From contig BJHQ01000025.1 of assembly GCA_014193115.1 (NCBI GenBank), positions 1-50,935 of the forward strand: 50,935 bases of DNA, in the 5' to 3' direction. The stretch comes from Planctomycetota bacterium. GTDB taxonomy: Bacteria > Planctomycetota > UBA11346. Of the stretch, positions 22,852 to 30,446 are shown piece after piece (positions within the stretch are counted from its first letter, which is position 1; every line of letters starts with the position of its first letter). Below the pieces are notes generated by a model. It did not search any database. It was not told where the DNA came from and worked only from the letters and a program-made list of their open reading frames with translations. A program made the position numbers and the translations under genes.

Positions 22852-24032
22852 CCCGATCCCTGCTGCTGGTCGCGGCCGGCTTGGCAGGCGCACTGGCCGG
22901 CGAGTTTGACAGCTTCGCCGGCCGTGTCGCCGAGGCCCTCAGCCCCGTGATCACCAGCGGGGCAGGCCCGGTGGTGGTGGTGATCCCGCCACCCCAGGCC
23001 AAACCGGGCAGTCCGCCAAGCGCCCGCATCGCCGGTGCAGCGGATGCGGTGCAGCAATCCCTGCGCGACCGATTCGCTTCGGAATGGGCCGAGCAACGCT
23101 TGAAGATCGCGGCCAGGCCGGATTTCGATCCCTATGGCGCCAATGATGTGCTGATCAAAAAGGGCACCGATCTGTCCGGTCTGGCGATGCGAAGTGCGGG
23201 CGGAGCGGCCACGGCAACGGTCAGCCGCGAGGTCATCATCTCCATCACCTATGCCACCGTGCAGGCTTCGACCGTTTCGGTATCAGCCGATATTAAGGCA
23301 CCCGACGGCAACCGGCTTCAGATCACCACCCAGATGACGGTCGATGTCGTCGCCGCACCTGCCCAGCCGATCGGGACGCAGGCCGATGCTGGCCAGGCCG
23401 CCGACTGGGCTGGCCTGCTCAACGGATTGCCAGCCCGCACCCTGTCGGTGAGCCTGGTCCTGGGCCGCTATCAGCCGCAGTACCAGCCGGGCCTGATCGA
23501 TCCCCTCCTGCGCAACATTTTGGCCGACGGCGAAGCGATTGAGTTCCACGCCTTGGCCGAGGCCCAAGCCGAAGCCCTCGTCCTGGGACTGTACGCTCAC
23601 AAGACCTGGAAATTCATCCTGCCGTCGGTGGATAGCGACACCCGGATCACTTCCGAATCGCGGCGCATCGCCGCCAGCCGCATCTCGGCGCCATTCGGCC
23701 CTGAGCAGCGCCTGATGATCGCCTGCACCGATCGTTCCGCCTTGGCCCGGCTGGCTGTCGACCTGTGCGCTGTTCCTGGCAACATCAACGCCGACGAGCA
23801 CGTTCCGCTGATGGCGACCTGGTTGCGGGAACGCCTTGGTGGCCAACCCAATGCCGCCCGTGGCGACAAGAAAGCCGATCCTGGTATCGCCGCCCGGCTC
23901 AACGCACTGCTCGTTCACGCCACCCGCGGTGATGTGCCGCTATCCGTCCAGGGGCAATCCGCCCCACCACGCCCGAACCCAAGCGCGGTCCGATGGGGCT
24001 GGGTATCAGTGCCGATCGAAACGGTCCCCTGA
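22848..24032 (+). CDS. Hypothetical exported protein (FlgO/CsgG-like in part)
   Basis: A 394-aa protein starting at the ATG that overlaps the preceding stop. Signal peptide 1-17 (AGALAGEF). The N-terminal part (FAGRVAEALSPVITSGAGPV then VVVIPP) recalls the opening of FlgO/CsgG-type envelope proteins, but the match is loose. Near the C-terminus it has TRGDVPLSVQG, the same RGD-x-P-[LI]-S-V motif that follows the signal peptide of the caspase proteins. Last gene of a five-gene rightward run; a hairpin at 24068-24091 follows. Confidence 0.65.
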   Translation: MTRSLLLVAAGLAGALAGEFDSFAGRVAEALSPVITSGAGPVVVVIPPPQAKPGSPPSARIAGAADAVQQSLRDRFASEWAEQRLKIAARPDFDPYGANDVLIKKGTDLSGLAMRSAGGAATATVSREVIISITYATVQASTVSVSADIKAPDGNRLQITTQMTVDVVAAPAQPIGTQADAGQAADWAGLLNGLPARTLSVSLVLGRYQPQYQPGLIDPLLRNILADGEAIEFHALAEAQAEALVLGLYAHKTWKFILPSVDSDTRITSESRRIAASRISAPFGPEQRLMIACTDRSALARLAVDLCAVPGNINADEHVPLMATWLRERLGGQPNAARGDKKADPGIAARLNALLVHATRGDVPLSVQGQSAPPRPNPSAVRWGWVSVPIETVP

Positions 24033-24067
24033 AGAAATCGACGTGATGAGCTGAAATTCATCGTTTG

Positions 24068-24091
24068 CCACGGCTTTATTCAAAGCCGTGG
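24068..24091 (+). terminator. Hairpin, possible terminator
   Basis: CCACGGCTTT-ATTC-AAAGCCGTGG, a perfect 10-bp stem 35 nt behind the stop of the 394-aa gene. There is no T-run, so it may terminate weakly or only protect the mRNA end. Confidence 0.5.
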
Positions 24092-24258
24092 CCCGTCAGG
24101 CAAATGGTGAAGTGTCGGATGAACTGAAACGGGCTGCAAGGCAGCGATTGCTCGACGCCACGCCAATGATCCGTCGAGCACCGAGCGAGTACGAAACGCT
24201 GCGCACGCTGGCGCTGACGAGGCTGCCTAGTGTCAGAGACCAGATTCGCAGCAGCCTG
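24088..24258 (+). pseudogene. Fragment of a caspase-family linker module
   Basis: An open stretch reading KRAARQRLLDATP followed by LRTLALTRLPSVRD. The second part matches the linker of P6 (LRALAQTRLTSIRD) and P11 (LRGLATDRLQSLRD). No caspase or FGE sequence flanks it, and there is no ribosome-binding site, so it looks like a decayed piece of a family member. The rest of the gap to 24458 holds only the promoter element at 24418. Confidence 0.4.
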
Positions 24259-24417
24259 CCGGAAACCGGCCATGAAACCGGCGCAAGCACTTGCGCATCC
24301 AGAATCATCCAGGCCGGCTGCGACTAGAGGCCCTGGACGTCGGAAGCGATCCGATCACATTGCCAATGCCGCTGCTACATCCGCACGGCCATCCCGGTCA
24401 GCAACCACATCATACGT

Positions 24418-24428
24418 GCGAAATTCGC
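24418..24428 (+). promoter_or_regulatory. GCGAAATTCGC element 30 nt before the kinase start
   Basis: GCGAAATTCGC ends exactly 30 nt before ATG 24459, with no Shine-Dalgarno sequence between. Confidence 0.55.
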
Positions 24429-24458
24429 GCTCGATTCGCTTCCTTCATCATCGCTGCT

Positions 24459-26213
24459 ATGACCGATACCACTCCTGACTCCCGTGCTGTCGCCAGCCCC
24501 GCCAAGCCCGTTGCGGTCAGCGGTGCCATTGACGGTCATGACATCATCCGGCGCCTCGGCGCTGGCGGCATGGGCGAGGTTTTCGCGGTCCGCCACCGTT
24601 CCACCCAGGCTACAGTGGTCCTCAAGCGGGCGCCCTTGGCCAGCCCGGAACTGTTCCGCCAATTCGCCACCGAGGTCCAGATTCTAGCGGCACTCAACCA
24701 TCCGCACATTGTCCGGCTGGTACCGGTCGAAGGCGAAGTGTGCAGCGGTTTCGCCGATGATGGCGGAGTGCGCTGGATTTATTACCTGATGGAGCATCTC
24801 CCAGGAAAATCCCTGGAGGCCGCGGCGGCGACAGGCGAGATCCCGGCGTCGCAAGCCTTCGAACTGTGGCTGCCGGTGGCCCAGGCGATTGCCGCTGCCC
24901 ACGCCCAAGGTGCTCTACACCGCGATCTGAAACCGCAGAATATCATGCTTGTGCCCAGCCGCGGGCCGGTGGTGGTGGACTGGGGCCTGGGCGGACTTGG
25001 CGCGGATCGTCTGCATAAATCATTTGTCGGAGGCACCCGCGGGTGGCACGCCCCGGAAGTGGTTCATGGCATCAGCGGACCGTTCACCGATGTGTATGGT
25101 TGCGCTGCGTTACTGGCGTGGTTGCTGACCAGGGCCAGCCCGCGCGAATTGGGATTCGATCAGCCTCAGCCGCATGACCGGGCCGTCCGCCAATTGGTCG
25201 CACGCCTACCACCGGGCGACCGTGAACTGGCCGAGCCCCTGGCACGAGGCCTGGCGGCCCATGGCGAGCGAATCAAGAGCGTCGCAGAACTTATCGAGGC
25301 GGTGCAGCGCGGTCGCTTGAACGAGACTGAAGCGCTGCCTGACGCCGGCGCCAAGCACCTGGCTCAGCCGAAGCTCGCGGATGCCGTGCCGCCGACCTTG
25401 GCCGCTACCCGGCTCGACAAGGGACCACGGCCAGTGGTCGTCAATCCCGCAGCCCCGGCCGCGTCGCAGCCCGCCCAGCGTTCCCGGATGCTGCCCATCG
25501 CCTTGCTGGCTGTCATGGTACTCGTGCTCGCCGGTTGTGCCTGGTGGTTCCTGCCAGCAACGTTGATCGCAGCCCAGATCGGCACGGTGACCAGGCTCGG
25601 AACCAACAACGGTCCTGCGTGGAGTTCATCCAGCGGCAATGACCGCTACGGCGCGTGGGCGGACCTGGCGCTCGGACCTGGCGTGAGTCTGCGCCTGCGC
25701 CGCGGACCGCAGATCTGGTTGGCGGCCACCGAGTTGACCACGGCCCAGCACGCGGCCCTGCTCGGCCTGGCCGGTGGCGACGACCGTCCTGCCATCGTCA
25801 GCGCTACCGAGGCCCTTGACCTGATCGCGACCCTGCGCCGTAAATATCCAGCACTCGATGCCAGGCTGCCTCGATTGGCTGAGTTGCGTGCGGCCTGGGC
25901 CGCGGGCCAGGGCGGAGGTTGGACCCGGGCCGAAGTCGGCAACGGACCGCGTCAGGTCGCAGGTCGACCTCCATCGGCTTGGGGCCTCTACGATCTGGCA
26001 GGCAATTGCTGGGAATGGTTGGCCGACGATCCGCCCCCGGGTAGCGGCCACCGCCAAGCGGCAGGCGGTTCCTGGCGGGATGCCCTCGCCACCGAGCTGC
26101 CGGTGACCGAACTGCCGGCCGAGCGACCTGGGGTCGATGTCAGTCTGCGGCTTGCAGTCGGCCTTGCACCAGAACCTTTGCCGTCCACAACCCCGGCCAC
26201 GGAAACCAGATGA
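24459..26213 (+). CDS. Membrane Ser/Thr protein kinase with degenerate FGE-like domain
   Basis: A 584-aa protein. The kinase domain (about 28-280) has the glycine loop GAGGMGEV, Lys in VVLKRA, HRDLKPQN as catalytic loop, DWG instead of DFG, and APE, so it is probably active. One transmembrane helix (about 345-365, LPIALLAVMVLVLAGCAWWF) puts the kinase in the cytoplasm and the C-terminus outside. The outer part (about 385-570) keeps the family entry WSSSSGNDRYGAWADL, WGLYDLAGNCWEW and AGGSW but has lost much of the FGE middle and the variable end. This suggests an exported sensor linked to a cytoplasmic kinase. First gene of an operon: its stop overlaps the DUF1353 start (ATGA). Confidence 0.88.
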   Translation: MTDTTPDSRAVASPAKPVAVSGAIDGHDIIRRLGAGGMGEVFAVRHRSTQATVVLKRAPLASPELFRQFATEVQILAALNHPHIVRLVPVEGEVCSGFADDGGVRWIYYLMEHLPGKSLEAAAATGEIPASQAFELWLPVAQAIAAAHAQGALHRDLKPQNIMLVPSRGPVVVDWGLGGLGADRLHKSFVGGTRGWHAPEVVHGISGPFTDVYGCAALLAWLLTRASPRELGFDQPQPHDRAVRQLVARLPPGDRELAEPLARGLAAHGERIKSVAELIEAVQRGRLNETEALPDAGAKHLAQPKLADAVPPTLAATRLDKGPRPVVVNPAAPAASQPAQRSRMLPIALLAVMVLVLAGCAWWFLPATLIAAQIGTVTRLGTNNGPAWSSSSGNDRYGAWADLALGPGVSLRLRRGPQIWLAATELTTAQHAALLGLAGGDDRPAIVSATEALDLIATLRRKYPALDARLPRLAELRAAWAAGQGGGWTRAEVGNGPRQVAGRPPSAWGLYDLAGNCWEWLADDPPPGSGHRQAAGGSWRDALATELPVTELPAERPGVDVSLRLAVGLAPEPLPSTTPATETR

Positions 26214-26785
26214 GCGGTCCCTTCCAATTCCAGGCATCCCTGACCCCTCCCAGTCTGGCGCCATGCCCACGTGGCCGGCGGATCGATCATACCGGGTATG
26301 TGATCGACGATACCCAGCACGAAAGTCAGTATGCGCTGGTCAGCGATTACGAGCTGGTCCTCAAGCGTTCCGACATCGGAACCTGCACCCTCGTGGTTCC
26401 CCGGTATTTCAGCTACGATGGCGCAACCATTCCGGCCATCGCCCAACCGGCGACTTATGGCCCGTTCGACCCGATCGTGATGCCCGCAGCCCTGGTCCAT
26501 GACTGGATCTATACCAATCAATATTTTGGCAAGGATGACCGCGGACGCGAGCTGGCCGATGATCTGTTTCGCGATTTGCTGCTCGAATTTGGCGCCCCCC
26601 ATTATACCGCCCGCTTGATGCATGGCGCAATCCGCCGCTTTGGCGATTGCTACTACTTGAATACCGCTCGCGATCAGGGCGACCTGACCACGCTCGGGAA
26701 CATCTTGCTGAAAGCCGGCATAGCCAAACCCGACCTGATCGGTCGCTACCGTTTCCCAGCCGAAGTCGTGGAACAATTGCCTTAA
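26210..26785 (+). CDS. DUF1353-like protein
   Basis: A 191-aa protein without signal peptide. It resembles DUF1353: a strand-rich opening, YFSYDGATIPAIA (usual fTDgaSIP), ALVHDWIY (usual HDylY), then ADDLFRDLLLEFG and MHGAIRRFG. The His-Asp and Asp residues are kept. The family has no firm function but is frequent in phage and conflict-type gene clusters. Its start overlaps the kinase stop by four bases and the caspase-PstS gene begins 36 nt after it, so the three are likely made together. Confidence 0.75.
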   Translation: MSGPFQFQASLTPPSLAPCPRGRRIDHTGYVIDDTQHESQYALVSDYELVLKRSDIGTCTLVVPRYFSYDGATIPAIAQPATYGPFDPIVMPAALVHDWIYTNQYFGKDDRGRELADDLFRDLLLEFGAPHYTARLMHGAIRRFGDCYYLNTARDQGDLTTLGNILLKAGIAKPDLIGRYRFPAEVVEQLP

Positions 26786-26821
26786 CCGCAACCGACTGTG
26801 ACCAGGAAATCGAGTTCCACC

Positions 26822-28936
26822 ATGCGCTCATTCGTGCTGTTTCTGCTGACCTTCGGACTACTTGCCGGGGCCAATCGCGGTGACGAACCGTTTGCAGTGG
26901 TCGATCCGGCGACCAAAGGCGAGCTGACCCGGTTCACCAGCCATCGCGCGCTGGTGATCGGCTGCAGCGCTTACAGCGCCGGCTGGCTTCCCCTGAAGGG
27001 CGTGCTGGAAGATCTGCGGCAAGTGGTCAGCGCACTGGAAGGCCAGGGATTTTCCGTGTCCGTGGTCAAAGACCCCAACAAACAGCGCATGCAGGATGCC
27101 ATCGATGGGTTCGTCGCCGAGTCCAATGATCCCTCCGGCCGGGTCGTGTTCTGGTATTCGGGTCATGGCCAGACCGTGAAAAACCCCCAGGGCGGGGAGA
27201 TTGGCTACCTGGTGCCGGTGGACGCGCCGAGGCCGGATCAGGATCCCACCGGTTTCCGCCGCTTATCCTACCCGATCCAGACGATCAAAGTGAAAGCCGC
27301 CGAGCTGAACTGCCGCCATGCGCTGTTCCTGTTCGATTCCTGTTTTTCAGGCAGCCTGTTCGCGCCGATGCGCGGTGAGAACTCGTATCTGCTCGATGTG
27401 GTGGCCAAACCGGTACGTATGTTCATCACTTCCGGCGATGCTGGCGAGCAGGTTCCTGATCAATCGATCTTCCGGGAAGAAGTTGTACTCGCCCTGACCG
27501 AAGGCCAAGGTGATGCCAACCGAGATGGCTATGTTACCGGTTCAGAACTGGCCTTGCACCTGAAACAGCGGGTGACTGGCCGGCGTGGCGCCGCTGGCGG
27601 CAGGCAGCATCCCCAATGTGGAACCAGCGAGCAGACCGGGCTGGATCAGGGCGACTTCGTCTTCAAGGCCCCTCAACGCCTAGCCCCGGCACCGCAAGCG
27701 CCTCCCCCGACGAACAGCCAGCCCAGCGAAATCGAACAACTCATCCAACGGGAACGCCAATGGCAGCAGTGGCAGCAACGCATGGAAGAAGCCTATGCAA
27801 CCGCCTTGACCAACGCCGGAGATGCCAGCCTGAGCCTGTCCACACGTCGTCTGGTGTGGGATTCCTTCCTAAAATCCCATACGGATGATAATCCATTCAG
27901 CAAGCGCGATGACGACCTCCGCGAAAAGGCCAAAACTGCGGCGGGGAGCCTGGTCGAATCCACGGCAGCGCCGCTCCCGAACAACCAACCAGTGCCTCAA
28001 CCACCGTCAACGCCGGTCGTCAAAACAACCGAATCACCCCAGGAACCAGCCCGGCAGATTTTGCCCAGATATGTGTCACAACAGAACCTTTCGGGCACGT
28101 TAAATTCCATCGGGTCGGACACGTTGAACAACCTGATGACCTATTGGTCCGAGGGCTTTGCCGAGCTGCATCCTAAAATACGCATCAACATCGAGGGCAA
28201 GGGGTCATCCACGGCAATCCCAGCATTGCTCGACGGATCGGCCCAGGTCGCCCCGATGTCGCGGGAGCTCACCGATAATGAGATAGATCGATTCGAGAAC
28301 AAATTTGGGTATAAACCGATGCAGATCCGCGTAGCGATAGAAGCCCTGGCGATCATCGTCCATAAGGAAAATCCCATCCAAAGTCTGACCCTGGCCCAGG
28401 TCGACAGCATCTTTTCCAGTAGTCGCAAGCGCGGAGGGAGGGACATTTCGCTCTGGTCCGACCTGGGGCTCGACAGCTGGCGTGGACGGCAGCTAAGTTT
28501 ATACGGCCGCAATTCAGCCTCGGGAACATATAGTTTTTTCAAAATAGCTGCTCTGAACAAGGGAGATTTCAAGTCGATCGTTAAAGAACAGCCTGGCTCC
28601 TCAGCCGTCGCCCTGGGTGTATCCTATGATCTGAATGGAATCGGTTACACTGGTTTGAGTTATCTGAATCCCGGGGTTAAGGCATTAGCGCTGGGTTCTT
28701 CTCCGGAAGCAGCTGTACCCCCCACTGCCGAAAGGATCCATAATGGAGACTATCCACTCGCCCGTTTCTATTTTTTGACCATCAATAAGCACCCGGGACA
28801 GCCGTTGGAAAACCATCTGGCCGAATTTCTTCGCTTCATTCTATCCCAACAAGGCCAGGACATCGTCGTCAAGGATGGCTACATTCCGTTGACGTCTGAC
28901 CTGGCCCAGCAGGAATTGGCTCGGCTGCGCGAATAG
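26822..28936 (+). CDS. Exported caspase-like protease fused to a PstS-like phosphate-binding domain
   Basis: A 704-aa protein. Signal peptide 1-17; caspase-like domain with His115 (YSGHGQT) and Cys174 (FDSCFSG); EF-hand-like loop DANRDGYVTGSE. The linker contains the family helical module (MEEAYATALTNAGDASLSLS). Instead of an FGE domain, residues about 425-704 form a periplasmic substrate-binding domain of the PstS type: GSDTLNNLM, GKGSSTAIPALLDG, MSRELTDNE and GRNSASGTYSFF, which correspond to the phosphate-contacting segments of PstS. So the likely ligand is phosphate or a similar oxyanion, with binding perhaps switching the protease. Third gene of the kinase operon. I know of no characterised protein with this domain order. 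Confidence 0.88.
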   Translation: MRSFVLFLLTFGLLAGANRGDEPFAVVDPATKGELTRFTSHRALVIGCSAYSAGWLPLKGVLEDLRQVVSALEGQGFSVSVVKDPNKQRMQDAIDGFVAESNDPSGRVVFWYSGHGQTVKNPQGGEIGYLVPVDAPRPDQDPTGFRRLSYPIQTIKVKAAELNCRHALFLFDSCFSGSLFAPMRGENSYLLDVVAKPVRMFITSGDAGEQVPDQSIFREEVVLALTEGQGDANRDGYVTGSELALHLKQRVTGRRGAAGGRQHPQCGTSEQTGLDQGDFVFKAPQRLAPAPQAPPPTNSQPSEIEQLIQRERQWQQWQQRMEEAYATALTNAGDASLSLSTRRLVWDSFLKSHTDDNPFSKRDDDLREKAKTAAGSLVESTAAPLPNNQPVPQPPSTPVVKTTESPQEPARQILPRYVSQQNLSGTLNSIGSDTLNNLMTYWSEGFAELHPKIRINIEGKGSSTAIPALLDGSAQVAPMSRELTDNEIDRFENKFGYKPMQIRVAIEALAIIVHKENPIQSLTLAQVDSIFSSSRKRGGRDISLWSDLGLDSWRGRQLSLYGRNSASGTYSFFKIAALNKGDFKSIVKEQPGSSAVALGVSYDLNGIGYTGLSYLNPGVKALALGSSPEAAVPPTAERIHNGDYPLARFYFLTINKHPGQPLENHLAEFLRFILSQQGQDIVVKDGYIPLTSDLAQQELARLRE

Positions 28937-28942
28937 CGCCCT

Positions 28943-28953
28943 GCGAATTTCGC
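28943..28953 (+). promoter_or_regulatory. GCGAATTTCGC element 31 nt before a start codon
   Basis: The same inverted repeat with T at the centre, 31 nt before ATG 28985 and only 6 nt behind the preceding stop. It indicates that the next gene has its own promoter. Confidence 0.55.
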
Positions 28954-28984
28954 CCGCCCCAACCTCTACACGATCATCACCACC

Positions 28985-30295
28985 ATGCTCCGCTCCCTGA
29001 TCCTCTGCTGCTGCTCCCTGATCATCCTCACCGCCGGAGAGGCATTGAACGTCCAGGGGGTCGGCCGTTGCGAGACCTCCCATCCGTCATTCCGCGAAGT
29101 CGCCTTGACCGAGGCACTGGTCGATGCCGCCCGGAAAGGCGGAGTCGAGATCGAATCGACCACCAAATCAGTGAATTTCCAGATCGCCTACGATCAGGTC
29201 TTCGCTCGGGCCTCGGCAGCGGTCAGGGGCTGGACCAAGCAGAGCGAAGTCGTTCACGCCGCATCCAACATTTATGAACTGACCATCAGCGCCACGGTGG
29301 CTCCGGGCGATCCCAAGGTCACTGACGAACTGGCGATGATCAACTTGGTGCGGATGAAGGGTTCCCCGCGGCTGGCCCTGGCCATTGATGAGCAAATCAA
29401 GGGCGTCGTCGCAGGAACCCGTCCCTTCGCCCGCCCGGTGGTCGAGGCCGCTGCCCAGCGTCTGAAGCTCAACTTGGTCGACGTGGGTCTGGCCAGCGAG
29501 AAAATCCGCCAATTGGCCCAGCATGCCGAGGCGGTAGGTCGGACGGAGTCCGCCAAGCTGTTTGGCCGTGACCTGCCGACCAAGGCCGATCTGCTCCTGA
29601 CCATCGCCGTCACCGGAGAACACCGCGGCACCATCGAGGATACCCGGGGCAACCGCCGTCAGGCCGTGTTCATCGGTGCTGAGCTGCGCCTGGTCGATCC
29701 TGGTTTGGGGCAAGTCCTGGTCACCGAGCCGGTGCCCCAATCGCCAGATCCGCTGCTGCTCGCTCCGGACCAGCCGATTGCTGCCGCAACCGAACAGGCC
29801 ATCAACCACCTGCTCGCCGGCCTGATCCCGAACAGCACCGACAGCCCCTTGGCCAATGAGGCGCCCTTGCTGCGGATGTTTCGGCGGATCGTGGCCAATT
29901 GGACGGTCGAAGTCGATCTTGGAGGCATGTCCCGCTTGAATCTGACCAAGGCCACCCGGTCAGAGTGGAATGTCATCAAGGACGCCCTGGGCAAAGCCAA
30001 GGGCGTGTCGGTGGTGATCCCAAGGGAATTTGACGCCGATGCGATCAGCTGGCTCGATCTCGCTGCCCGCGACAAGGTCGACGTGCTGGCTGACCTTGCC
30101 GCTGAAGCCACCAAAGGTCGCTTGGGCGTCACGCGCACCGAGGGCTCGAACGCCTATCTCGACCCGGTGCCCCAGACGGCCTCGGCCACGACTGCTGCCA
30201 CTGCAACAGGCGACCTGCCGGCCTGGGTGTGGCCGGCGGTTGCCGTCCTCGCCATCGTCGTGATCGCGGTGGTGGTGCTGGCGCGACGGAAATGA
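28985..30295 (+). CDS. FlgT/LPP20-like exported protein with C-terminal membrane anchor
   Basis: A 436-aa protein. Signal peptide 1-18 (ending LTAGEAL). The first 100 residues resemble FlgT-N/LPP20 proteins: VQGVGRCETSHPSFREVALTE (shortened to VQGVGRC and FREVALTEALVDAARKGG), then TKSVNFQ and a strand pair. The middle (LLTIAVTGEHRG, AELRLVDPG) recalls CsgG-like proteins that report on envelope components. A C-terminal transmembrane helix (WVWPAVAVLAIVVIAVVVLA) followed by RRK would anchor it with the bulk outside. It probably acts with the neighbouring exported proteins; no enzyme motif is seen. Confidence 0.7.
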   Translation: MLRSLILCCCSLIILTAGEALNVQGVGRCETSHPSFREVALTEALVDAARKGGVEIESTTKSVNFQIAYDQVFARASAAVRGWTKQSEVVHAASNIYELTISATVAPGDPKVTDELAMINLVRMKGSPRLALAIDEQIKGVVAGTRPFARPVVEAAAQRLKLNLVDVGLASEKIRQLAQHAEAVGRTESAKLFGRDLPTKADLLLTIAVTGEHRGTIEDTRGNRRQAVFIGAELRLVDPGLGQVLVTEPVPQSPDPLLLAPDQPIAAATEQAINHLLAGLIPNSTDSPLANEAPLLRMFRRIVANWTVEVDLGGMSRLNLTKATRSEWNVIKDALGKAKGVSVVIPREFDADAISWLDLAARDKVDVLADLAAEATKGRLGVTRTEGSNAYLDPVPQTASATTAATATGDLPAWVWPAVAVLAIVVIAVVVLARRK

Positions 30296-30340
30296 CCTAT
30301 GCTTGATCGCATCGCCCTCTGGGTTTCAACGTCAGACCTT

Positions 30341-30381
30341 CATGCAACCTGCATGGGCGCTGGCCATACTCGATAGTATGG
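30341..30381 (+). promoter_or_regulatory. Two inverted repeats upstream of P7
   Basis: CATGCAACCTGCATG (30341-30355) and CCATACTCGATAGTATGG (30364-30381), the second a perfect 7-bp inverted repeat around CGAT. They lie 66-106 nt before the P7 start and may be regulator sites; P7 has no GCGAAATTCGC element. Confidence 0.4.
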
Positions 30382-30446
30382 ATAATGCTGAACGGGTAGA
30401 CCCTCGCGTGGCGTCAACACGCCACTACGGAGGTACAGCAGCGAGC

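Noticed and set aside
22848..24032. RGD as an integrin-binding motif
   Set aside because: The motif is the conserved start of the caspase module in a bacterial setting; nothing points to host integrins.
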